DNA of 5,730 nucleotides, taken from positions 1 to 5,730 of the forward strand of contig JAZSIU010000046.1 in assembly GCA_045533955.1 (NCBI GenBank), given 5' to 3'. Under the pieces are notes generated by a model. It did not search any database. It saw only the letters and a program-made list of their open reading frames with translations, and had not been told where the DNA came from. The stretch is from HGM04593 sp045533955. GTDB taxonomy: Bacteria > Bacteroidota > Bacteroidia > Bacteroidales > Bacteroidaceae. Shown here in pieces: positions 1 through 4,739 of the stretch. A program made the translations under genes and the position numbers. Within the stretch, counting starts at the first letter, position 1, and every line of letters starts with the position of its first letter.

Positions 1-111
1 GCCCGTCGGGTAAATTTTTCCTATAATCCTTGTGAGGCTATATCCTTACCGTGTTGCCCTTGTATGCACATAAAAAATCTCGATAGCGAAAGCGCAGTGC
101 ATAAACATTAA
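1..111 (+). CDS. 3' end of an unidentified Cys-rich ORF (partial)
   Basis: Frame 1 is open from the window edge to a TAA at 109-111, giving 36 C-terminal residues; the other two forward frames hit stops within the first 30 bases. The peptide has a cluster of cysteines (NPCEAISLPCCPCMH) before a polar tail ending SAVHKH. Closely spaced Cys and a His could bind metal, but no family is recognised. The stop lies 23 bp before the next start codon, so it would fit as the upstream member of the same small-gene cluster. No ATG context can be judged because the 5' part is missing. It may simply be a chance open stretch. Confidence 0.4.
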   Translation, partial: ARRVNFSYNPCEAISLPCCPCMHIKNLDSESAVHKH

Positions 112-134
112 TCATCAATTAAAAGCATACAGTT

Positions 135-383
135 ATGACACATTCAGTTCACACATCGGCTTATGAGTTATTGCCATTTGAAGAGTACGGCAATAGAAGA
201 AAAAATATCTCCAGCTCTTGCGATTGCATAAGCACATATCAAGTTGAGGTTGAAGATTTTGATAATGAAATTTTTGTTTTGTCGGTTGAGGCACACGACA
301 AGGAAGAGGCAAGCACCATTGCCGAGCGTATATGTGCAGAGTCCGAAATTACAGTTTACAATATGTTGGTTTATTCATTTTAA
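135..383 (+). CDS. Small hypothetical protein, first of an accessory small-ORF cluster
   Basis: This 82-residue protein is not recognised. The N-terminal third (to about residue 32) is polar, with a short Ser/Cys stretch (SSSCDC). Residues 35-82 look like a compact alpha/beta fold: a strand YQVEVEDFD, a strand EIFVLSVEA, a helix DKEEASTIAERICAES, and a final strand ITVYNMLVYSF. It has no signal peptide and no membrane segment. The ATG at 135 is the first in frame and is preceded by A/T-rich sequence without a clear Shine-Dalgarno, as usual in Bacteroidota. The next ORF starts 11 bp after its TAA, so co-transcription is likely. No promoter matching TAnnTTTG was seen in 1-134, so transcription probably comes from upstream. 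Size and packing suggest a phage or mobile-element accessory gene, which is inference. Confidence 0.72.
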   Translation: MTHSVHTSAYELLPFEEYGNRRKNISSSCDCISTYQVEVEDFDNEIFVLSVEAHDKEEASTIAERICAESEITVYNMLVYSF

Positions 384-394
384 TATTTACGATT

Positions 395-628
395 ATGCGA
401 GCAATTAAGTAAAAGAGAGTTATCACAGCCGAAAAGAAAGGCAGAGTTTGGAAAGTCTATGTAAAAAATCCTAACAAGACAGAGAGTGCAGTTTGCCACA
501 CAAAAGAGCCATTGAAAGCATTGCGATATGCTTTTCACCTAAAGGCAAAGTTCGGTTTGAACATCGGTGCAAATTTCGTTGATAGGTTAATACACGAACA
601 TAACACACTTAAAAATGTAGCAGTATGA
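395..628 (+). pseudogene. Small hypothetical gene interrupted by an in-frame TAA at codon 6
   Basis: The reading frame runs from ATG 395 to TGA 626-628 (77 sense codons if the internal stop is ignored). The start reads MRAIK, then TAA at 410-412, then KRVITAEKKGRVWKVYV and onward. The rest is open for 71 codons, with a strand-like VWKVYV, a helix PLKALRYAFHLKAKFGL and an ending LKNVAV. The stop overlaps the next start as ATGA, the normal spacing of an intact operon gene. No ATG, GTG or TTG exists in frame between the TAA and the TTG of PLKA, so no ordinary restart would give the full domain. A single substitution (for example CAA, GAA or AAA to TAA) explains it. Neighbouring genes end in TAA, so TAA recoding is unlikely. 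A sequencing error or a rare non-AUG start (ATC at 422, after AAAGAGAG) are alternatives. Confidence 0.62.
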
Positions 629-855
629 AATACATTGAGAGGTACACACAAGAAGAGTTGAATGTGTTGTTTGATGCAGCACACAGCATACGCAAGACAA
701 TGCAGAAATATGACACTTGGCAGAATTTGGTCGGTTACAGCGATATTTACCGAGAATGTTATAACACGGAAATAGCTGTAATGAATGAAGAGAGAAGAAG
801 ATTATTAGAACACAAATTTAACAGCGAAGAGAATGAAAGTCTATCAAATCATTGA
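625..855 (+). CDS. Small hypothetical protein, helical and highly charged
   Basis: This 76-residue protein has no recognised family. It appears largely alpha-helical. Residues 5-28 (RYTQEELNVLFDAAHSIRKT) form one charged helix, and residues 38-66 form a second, ending EERRRLLEHKF. The tail is acidic and polar (NSEENESLSNH). There is no signal peptide or membrane segment, so it should be cytoplasmic. Its ATG overlaps the TGA of the preceding broken ORF (ATGA), so translation was probably coupled to that gene. The stop codon now only six codons into the upstream gene could therefore lower its expression. The last 23 bp overlap the next gene in another frame. Operon position suggests the same unknown accessory function as its neighbours. 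Confidence 0.72.
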   Translation: MKYIERYTQEELNVLFDAAHSIRKTMQKYDTWQNLVGYSDIYRECYNTEIAVMNEERRRLLEHKFNSEENESLSNH

Positions 856-1099
856 GAAGCATTTTGCCGTAGAGAAAAACATTGATATGTTGCTATCGAC
901 AAGCCCGTTTGCCACGCATACATTTACATCAATGAAAAGGGCTGTTGAAAAATTGGATAGGATTATTTGCTTTCGTATGTTTCAGCAAAGAGAAGTCTAT
1001 AATTCCATTACTGCAAATCTGCCGAATGTTTCACATTCGTATGTAGCACACGGGAAAATTCGCAAGGTGCTATATATACAGCAGTTTGAAAGCGAATAG
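833..1099 (+). CDS. Small hypothetical protein, last of the small-ORF cluster
   Basis: This 88-residue protein is not recognised. It begins MKVYQIIEKHFAVEKNIDML, continues through a Ser/Thr-rich segment (STSPFATHTFTSM) and a basic helix (KRAVEKLDRIICFRMF), and ends in beta-like segments with KVLYIQQFESE. It is mildly basic, with no signal peptide or membrane helix. The start lies 23 bp inside the preceding gene, close after a purine-rich GAAGAGAATG that could act as a ribosome site. Such overlap is typical of compact phage or mobile-element gene strings. A strong hairpin begins 6 bp after its TAG, so this is the last gene of the transcript. The ATG at 833 fits the cluster better than the later in-frame ATGs. 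Confidence 0.72.
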   Translation: MKVYQIIEKHFAVEKNIDMLLSTSPFATHTFTSMKRAVEKLDRIICFRMFQQREVYNSITANLPNVSHSYVAHGKIRKVLYIQQFESE

Positions 1100-1105
1100 A
1101 AAGGC

Positions 1106-1134
1106 ACAGCACCCGGCTCCGGGTGCTGTCTTTT
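1106..1134 (+). terminator. Intrinsic terminator closing the small-ORF cluster
   Basis: A perfect 10-bp stem is formed by ACAGCACCCG (1106-1115) and CGGGTGCTGT (1120-1129) around the loop GCTC. It is followed by C and a short TTTT run. It starts 6 bp after the stop of the preceding gene. The T-tract is short, so termination may be partial. The GC-rich stem placed directly after a gene end and directly before a promoter-like site makes a terminator the simplest reading. Confidence 0.6.
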
Positions 1135-1162
1135 GTGCAACCTTGTTTGTCGGCTACCTTTG
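1132..1162 (+). promoter_or_regulatory. Bacteroidota-type promoter for the 1181-2251 gene
   Basis: TTTG at 1132-1135, a 19-nt spacer, and TACCTTTG at 1155-1162 match the known Bacteroidota sigma-ABfr consensus (TTTG, 19-21 nt, TAnnTTTG). Transcription would start near 1169, leaving about 12 nt before the ATG at 1181. This also argues against a start at the in-frame ATG at 1133, which lies inside the promoter. The -7 element sits in the loop of an inverted repeat, so it could be repressor-controlled, or the match could be fortuitous within an RNA hairpin. Confidence 0.5.
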
Positions 1163-1171
1163 CCGGCAAAC
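1145..1171. repeat. 10-bp inverted repeat enclosing the -7 element
   Basis: GTTTGTCGGC (1145-1154) and GCCGGCAAAC (1162-1171) are complementary apart from one T/G position, which pairs as a wobble in RNA. The 7-base centre TACCTTT is the core of the proposed -7 box. As DNA this is a plausible operator for a dimeric repressor. As RNA read through from upstream it is a stable hairpin ending 9 nt before the next ATG. Confidence 0.6.
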
Positions 1172-1180
1172 AATACAACT

Positions 1181-2251
1181 ATGCCAATAAAACTTGATAC
1201 ATACGTGCCGGAAGAACTTATGTACTCCTCGCAACTATCCTCGCTTACGTTCACTACTGCTGACGATGTGGTGGATATTATTGTGTTCGATGATGACCAA
1301 CAAACAAAAATGATGGATTGCAGGCTGTATAGTTACAACGGCAAAGTTACGCTCTATGATGTAAGGGAGATTGTAGAAGAGTATATGAAAATGCACGGAT
1401 TATCATTTATGAAGTTTTGGGTGAGGGCGACCAACCGCGTAGGTGGTGCTTCTATTGATGTGGGGGCAAAGGTGCTTTTCTGCTCTTTTTCTCCGAATAT
1501 CGCTGCACCGCTGTTTGCTTCGCGTTATTTTCTTACCACTCTTTCAGCAATGGAATTTGACACGGACAATGATGTCTATCTGTCGGCATACCACGAGAAA
1601 GGCGAGGCGATAGTATCTGTTTATAATATCGTTTACCGCACAATAAGCGGTGAGATAAAGGCTGAACGCTTTGAGGAGAGAAACATTGCAGGCGAAACAG
1701 GCATTACTGATTATATGGTCTGCTACTTGGATATAATGTCGTATGTATGGAGTGATGATTGCAAGGAAATGATAAGCCTTAATTTTCAGATTGGGAACAG
1801 AATGATGATATTCTACCTTCGGGAAAAGCCTGTTGAGGTCTGTTTCTCTTTCCGCAACGCTTTCAACTGCTGGGAAGATTACTACCTGCAAGGAAGCACG
1901 AATGTTAAGACTTCGACAGATAAGAGCGAGGCGATATGTAGCGGAACAATACAGCACTATGACAAGAGAAACAAACAGCTCTTTGAAGTGAAGACGGCTC
2001 CAATGCGTACCGAAGAGGCAGAATGGCTGACGCAGTTCCTGCTATCACATCACATCTTCAAGGGCTCGAACAACGAGGAACAGCGTATCATTATCGAGGA
2101 GTTTACGCACGAGGTTACAGATGACGACGCAGGTAAACATAAAATTGAGTTTACTTGGAGATATGCAAAGGCAGACAAGTTTGCATTGGAGTTGCCTACT
2201 TCACACAATGCAAAAGTATTTACCCAACAATTCAAAGATACATTCCAATAA
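1181..2251 (+). CDS. Probable prophage protein, tail- or virion-associated type (function unproven)
   Basis: This 356-residue protein has no signal peptide or membrane helix and is predicted to be mostly beta-structured. The first 190 residues alternate short hydrophobic strands and polar turns. Near residues 230-290 lies a block WEDYYLQGSTNVKTST, followed by a charged segment and a helix EEAEWLTQFLLSHHIF. A second block near 308-332 (VTDDDAGKHKIEFTWRYAKA) precedes the C-terminal TQQFKDTFQ. From memory, these blocks, and the one-base-overlapping small partner downstream, recur together in Bacteroidales prophages near tail genes. That recollection is the only basis for the phage call. The ATG at 1181 is chosen because the in-frame ATG at 1133 lies in the promoter and hairpin zone. 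Codons are A/T-ending, unlike metK, which fits a mobile origin. Cys, Trp and aromatic content is high for its size. Confidence 0.8.
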   Translation: MPIKLDTYVPEELMYSSQLSSLTFTTADDVVDIIVFDDDQQTKMMDCRLYSYNGKVTLYDVREIVEEYMKMHGLSFMKFWVRATNRVGGASIDVGAKVLFCSFSPNIAAPLFASRYFLTTLSAMEFDTDNDVYLSAYHEKGEAIVSVYNIVYRTISGEIKAERFEERNIAGETGITDYMVCYLDIMSYVWSDDCKEMISLNFQIGNRMMIFYLREKPVEVCFSFRNAFNCWEDYYLQGSTNVKTSTDKSEAICSGTIQHYDKRNKQLFEVKTAPMRTEEAEWLTQFLLSHHIFKGSNNEEQRIIIEEFTHEVTDDDAGKHKIEFTWRYAKADKFALELPTSHNAKVFTQQFKDTFQ

Positions 2252-2454
2252 TGGCAAAGGCAATACATATTTCAACACTCCGCAAGATGTTGCAGGCTGG
2301 CGACCCTGTGGATATTTCTCTATGGAAAAGCAACGGTGAAATACTGCATTATAGCAATGCAGTGCCACTGCGGTACGATTTCTACAAAGGCACTCGCCGT
2401 ATAAAGCTGCTCGATAGCCGGGAAATACGCACCGTGCGCGATGTTTTTGGTTAA
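2251..2454 (+). CDS. Small prophage-type protein, apparently C-terminally truncated
   Basis: This 67-residue product begins MAKAIHISTLRKMLQAGDPV and continues with a strand DISLWKSNGEILHY, then FYKGTRRIKLLDSREIRTVRDVFG. It looks like a small beta-barrel-like domain with a short leading helix. Its ATG overlaps the TAA of the 356-residue gene (TAATG), a sign of translational coupling. I recall Bacteroidales prophage relatives that continue beyond the IRTVRDV motif with roughly a dozen more residues ending near EVFL. Here the frame stops at once, next to sequence belonging to the metK upstream region, so the C-terminus may have been lost at a recombination boundary. A start further upstream in this frame (2155) is possible but would overlap the previous gene heavily. 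Function is unknown. Confidence 0.68.
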   Translation: MAKAIHISTLRKMLQAGDPVDISLWKSNGEILHYSNAVPLRYDFYKGTRRIKLLDSREIRTVRDVFG

Positions 2455-2480
2455 AAACTGTTTCTTCCGACAAAAAAGCA

Positions 2481-2530
2481 GCAGCGAAAAGCATTATTAC
2501 ACAAAAAAGCACTATCTTTGCAGCGAAAAG
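2481..2530 (+). repeat. Direct repeat GCAGCGAAAAG bracketing the metK promoter
   Basis: The perfect 11-mer GCAGCGAAAAG is found at 2481-2491 and 2520-2530. One copy sits at the upstream edge of the expected -33 zone. The other starts at the last base of TATCTTTG and covers the probable transcription start. The placement suits a pair of regulator sites, but no regulator is known here. Confidence 0.45.
2513..2520 (+). promoter_or_regulatory. -7 promoter element for metK operon
   Basis: TATCTTTG is an exact match to the Bacteroidota -7 consensus TAnnTTTG and lies 264 bp before the metK start. The region 19-21 bases upstream has no good TTTG (-33), only ATTATT-like sequence, so the promoter could be weak or activator-dependent. 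No competing TAnnTTTG was noticed closer to the ATG. The predicted transcription start is near 2527. Confidence 0.6.
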
Positions 2531-2783
2531 AGAAAAGTGGAGAGATTTGACTGCTTGCAACCACGATAAAAAATGCTAAAAGTAGGTGCCCGCGGGCAAG
2601 GCTTGTCAGCCACAATACAACGACAGGCGGCTGCCCCGAACCACAAACGACAACAACCGCGCACCTGCCTCAAGGATTCCCCTATCGCACCGACAAGCAT
2701 CCCACCCACTTTTTCCGACAAAAAAAGAGATTATTAACCGTCCGGCCACTCAACAGTGCATCGGACACAAACACCAAGAAAAA

Positions 2784-4076
2784 ATGGGATACTTATTTAC
2801 ATCAGAATCAGTTTCAGAGGGGCACCCCGATAAGGTAGCCGACCAGATTTCAGACGCAGTGCTTGACGAGCTCATCGCCTTTGACCCACAATCGAAGGTA
2901 GCCTGCGAGACACTCGTTACAACCGGACAGGTAGTGCTTGCCGGCGAGGTAAAATCATCGGCTTACGTCGACCTTCAGGATATTGCCCGCCGCGTAATCA
3001 ACAAAATAGGCTACACAAAGAGCGAATATATGTTCGACGGCAACTCGTGCGGCATATTCTCGGCCATACACGAGCAGAGCGCCGACATTAACCGCGGCGT
3101 CGAGCGCGAGAATCCTATGGAGCAAGGCGCAGGCGACCAAGGAATGATGTTCGGATACGCCACAAACGAGACCGAGAATTATATGCCCGTGTCGCTCGAC
3201 CTCTCGCACCTCATCCTCACCGAGCTTGCCGACATTCGTCGCGAGGGCAAAGAGATGCTCTATCTGCGTCCCGACTCAAAAAGTCAAGTAACCATCGAGT
3301 ACGACGACAACAACCAACCCGTACGCATCGACACAATCGTCGTATCGACACAGCACGACGACTTTATACAGCCCGCAGCCCCCGGTGCCGAGGCGCAGCT
3401 CGCCGCCGACGCAGCACAGATAGCACAAATTAAAGAAGACGTGATAAACATACTTATGCCCCGCGTAAAGACAAAAATCAGCTCCAAAAAAGTGCTTGCC
3501 CTCTTTGGCGACGACATTAAATACCACGTCAACCCCACAGGAAAATTCGTCATTGGCGGCCCCCACGGCGACACAGGCCTCACAGGACGCAAAATAATCG
3601 TCGATACATACGGCGGCAAGGGCGCACACGGCGGTGGCGCATTCAGCGGCAAAGACCCCAGCAAGGTCGATCGCAGCGCAGCCTACGCAGCACGCCACAT
3701 TGCCAAGAACCTTGTGGCAGCAGGCGTTGCCGACGAAATGCTCATCCAGCTCTCCTACGCCATTGGCGTTGCACAGCCCGTGAGTATATTTGTAAACACC
3801 TACGGCACAGCAAAGGTTACAATGAGCGACGGCGAGATTGCACAGAAAGTGGCACAGCTGTTCGACCTGCGCCCCAAGGCCATCGAAGAGCGTCTGAAAC
3901 TGCGCAACCCAATATACAGCGAGACAGCGGCATACGGCCACGTAGGACGCACCCCCGAGACCGTTACAAAGACCTTCACCTCGCGCTACCTCGACAGCGT
4001 AACAGTAGAGGTCGAGCTGTTCACTTGGGAGAAACTCGACTACGTCGATAAGGTAAAAGAGGCCTTCGCACTCTAA
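2784..4076 (+). CDS. metK: S-adenosylmethionine synthetase (methionine adenosyltransferase)
   Basis: MetK (EC 2.5.1.6) makes S-adenosylmethionine from methionine and ATP, releasing phosphate and pyrophosphate. It works in the cytoplasm, usually as a tetramer using Mg2+ and K+. The 430-residue product carries the family signatures. HPDK at 14-17 includes the catalytic His and metal/ATP ligands. GAGDQGMMFGYA is at 115-126. GGPHGDTGLTGRK is at 258-270. The phosphate-binding GGGAFSGKDPSKVDRSAAY is at about 283-301. It ends KVKEAFAL. Residues 190-225 carry an Ala-rich insertion (PAAPGAEAQLAADAAQIAQI) of the kind seen in the longer Bacteroidetes form. The ATG at 2784, preceded by AAGAAAAA, gives the canonical N-terminus MGYLFTSESVSEGHPDK. 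The in-frame GTG at 2586 would add 66 non-homologous residues. It is the first gene of a likely operon with the next two genes. Confidence 0.98.
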   Translation: MGYLFTSESVSEGHPDKVADQISDAVLDELIAFDPQSKVACETLVTTGQVVLAGEVKSSAYVDLQDIARRVINKIGYTKSEYMFDGNSCGIFSAIHEQSADINRGVERENPMEQGAGDQGMMFGYATNETENYMPVSLDLSHLILTELADIRREGKEMLYLRPDSKSQVTIEYDDNNQPVRIDTIVVSTQHDDFIQPAAPGAEAQLAADAAQIAQIKEDVINILMPRVKTKISSKKVLALFGDDIKYHVNPTGKFVIGGPHGDTGLTGRKIIVDTYGGKGAHGGGAFSGKDPSKVDRSAAYAARHIAKNLVAAGVADEMLIQLSYAIGVAQPVSIFVNTYGTAKVTMSDGEIAQKVAQLFDLRPKAIEERLKLRNPIYSETAAYGHVGRTPETVTKTFTSRYLDSVTVEVELFTWEKLDYVDKVKEAFAL

Positions 4077-4082
4077 AGGAAG
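4076..4082 (+). promoter_or_regulatory. Shine-Dalgarno-like site overlapping the metK stop
   Basis: AAGGAAG begins on the last base of the metK stop codon and lies 3 bp before the ATG at 4086, with the AGGA core 5 bp away. A recognisable Shine-Dalgarno is uncommon in this phylum and supports both the chosen start and coupled translation with metK. Confidence 0.5.
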
Positions 4083-4085
4083 AAT

Positions 4086-4739
4086 ATGTCATTCACAAAA
4101 GAGTGGATATATAGATTAAGGCACAACAGGGGGTTCGGAGTACAATCCCCTGCTGCCTTTTATCTTGTAACCCACGTACTGCGCGAGAGCAGGCACCAAT
4201 ATTATCTGTACCCGCTGATAAACACTTTGGCACGCGCCACGGGAGGCTCATCGGCACACTGCCGCCGCCTCTTCAGGCTCGTCAACGCCATCGCACCGCG
4301 CAACATTTTCATCATAGACAAAGACAGCACCGCAGCAGCCTGCTCAGTGGCAGCAGCCTGCAAACGAGCGCCCTGCACAATGACGAGCAACACGCAATCG
4401 CAGGCCGCCCGTGAGTTTCTTGAGGCACACACAAGTTGCCACACACAGAAAGACCCACAGCAAGAGCTAAGCAGTTTCCTCGAGCAGCACAAGAGCATCG
4501 GCCTTATGTACGTCGGCGACACCCCCCACTACACCCGTGCCGTCCAAGAGGCCATCGAGCATAGCGACCGACGCACAGTCATTATAGTCGAGGGTATCAA
4601 CAGCCGCGAAAGAAAAAAGTGGTGGAACGAGCTTGTAGCATCGCCCCGTACAGTCGTTACGATGGATTTTCACCGCTGGGGGGCACTATTTTTCGACAAC
4701 GAATATAAGAAACAACACTACACATTTTGGTTTAAATGA
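4086..4739 (+). CDS. Degenerate class I methyltransferase-like protein
   Basis: This 217-residue cytoplasmic protein resembles the Bacteroidota family usually annotated as class I SAM-dependent (O-)methyltransferase. The matches are an N-terminal FGVQSPAAFYLVTHVL (17-32; family pattern GxHSPFxFxLxxxV), then QYYLYPLI, then IGLMYVGDTPHYTRAVQEA (138-156; usual D-x-hydrophobic-x-D/G-x-H-Y). Next come TVIIVEGINSRERKKWWNEL (164-183; usually IIVDDIHWS...AW) and VTMDFHRWGALFF (191-203). The usual glycine-rich SAM-binding loop (E-x-G-x-x-x-G) is not recognisable; the corresponding stretch reads NIFIIDKDSTAAACSVAA (73-90). The DD of strand 5 is EG. Catalysis is therefore doubtful, and it could be structural, regulatory or a diverged enzyme. 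It lies 9 bp after metK and overlaps the next gene by ATGA, so it is translated with both. Substrate unknown. Confidence 0.82.
   Translation: MSFTKEWIYRLRHNRGFGVQSPAAFYLVTHVLRESRHQYYLYPLINTLARATGGSSAHCRRLFRLVNAIAPRNIFIIDKDSTAAACSVAAACKRAPCTMTSNTQSQAAREFLEAHTSCHTQKDPQQELSSFLEQHKSIGLMYVGDTPHYTRAVQEAIEHSDRRTVIIVEGINSRERKKWWNELVASPRTVVTMDFHRWGALFFDNEYKKQHYTFWFK

Larger units (their letters stand above)
2465..2725 (+). repeat. Direct repeat TTCCGACAAAAAA, two copies
   Basis: The 13-mer TTCCGACAAAAAA occurs at 2465-2477 and again at 2713-2725, 248 bp apart, at the two ends of the metK upstream region. The second copy lies in CTTTTT-CCGAC-AAAAAAAG, which could fold as a weak A/T hairpin. The repeats may mark duplicated promoter or leader sequence. 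Their A-run makes chance similarity fairly easy. Confidence 0.4.
2455..2783 (+). other. Non-coding upstream region and 5' leader of metK
   Basis: This 329-bp stretch has no convincing gene. It contains the -7 element at 2513-2520, implying transcription from about 2527 and a long leader of about 257 nt before the metK ATG. The leader is C/A-rich and has several pairing possibilities. AGGTGC and GCGG (2585-2596, two-base bulge) can pair with CCGC and GCACCT (2657-2666). GGCT/AGCC (2600-2611) forms a small hairpin. GCTTGTC (2601-2607) can alternatively pair with GACAAGC (2692-2698). TGCCCGCGGGCA (2587-2598) is a perfect palindrome. It is also open in the metK frame from a GTG at 2586, but the encoded Pro/Arg-rich stretch is unlike MetK. 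I do not recognise a known SAM or cobalamin riboswitch consensus. Confidence 0.45.

Noticed and set aside
395..628. Stop-codon reassignment as in some gut phages
   Set aside because: The interrupting codon is TAA, while known gut phage recoding concerns TAG or TGA, and neighbouring genes end normally in TAA, TGA and TAG.
1133..1180. Upstream in-frame ATG at 1133 as the start of the 356-residue protein
   Set aside because: It lies inside the terminator T-run and the promoter/dyad, and the extra 16 residues (MCNLVCRLPLPANNTT) come from hairpin sequence. The ATG at 1181 follows the predicted transcript start.
1544..1957. Minus-strand 137-codon open frame
   Set aside because: It lies wholly inside the 356-residue gene, has no promoter-like site, and its neighbours are all on the plus strand.
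2481..2530. Start of a CRISPR-like repeat array
   Set aside because: There are only two 11-bp copies, which is too short and too few for an array; the site is a promoter.
2201..2560. Minus-strand 119-codon open frame across the junction
   Set aside because: It spans two coding genes' ends and the metK promoter in antisense, with Cys-rich low-plausibility composition and no family signature.
2586..2783. N-terminal extension of MetK from GTG 2586
   Set aside because: The 66 extra residues are Pro/Arg/Gln-rich and unlike MetK, whose standard N-terminus begins exactly at the ATG at 2784.
2527..2783. Known SAM or cobalamin riboswitch upstream of metK
   Set aside because: I could not find the conserved cores of these classes by eye. 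The folding potential is reported only as a generic structured leader.
3276..3941. Minus-strand 221-codon open frame
   Set aside because: It is fully inside metK in the opposite strand and gives an implausible Cys/Val-rich product; it is a by-product of metK codon bias. The shorter minus-strand frames within metK and its downstream genes are rejected for the same reason.
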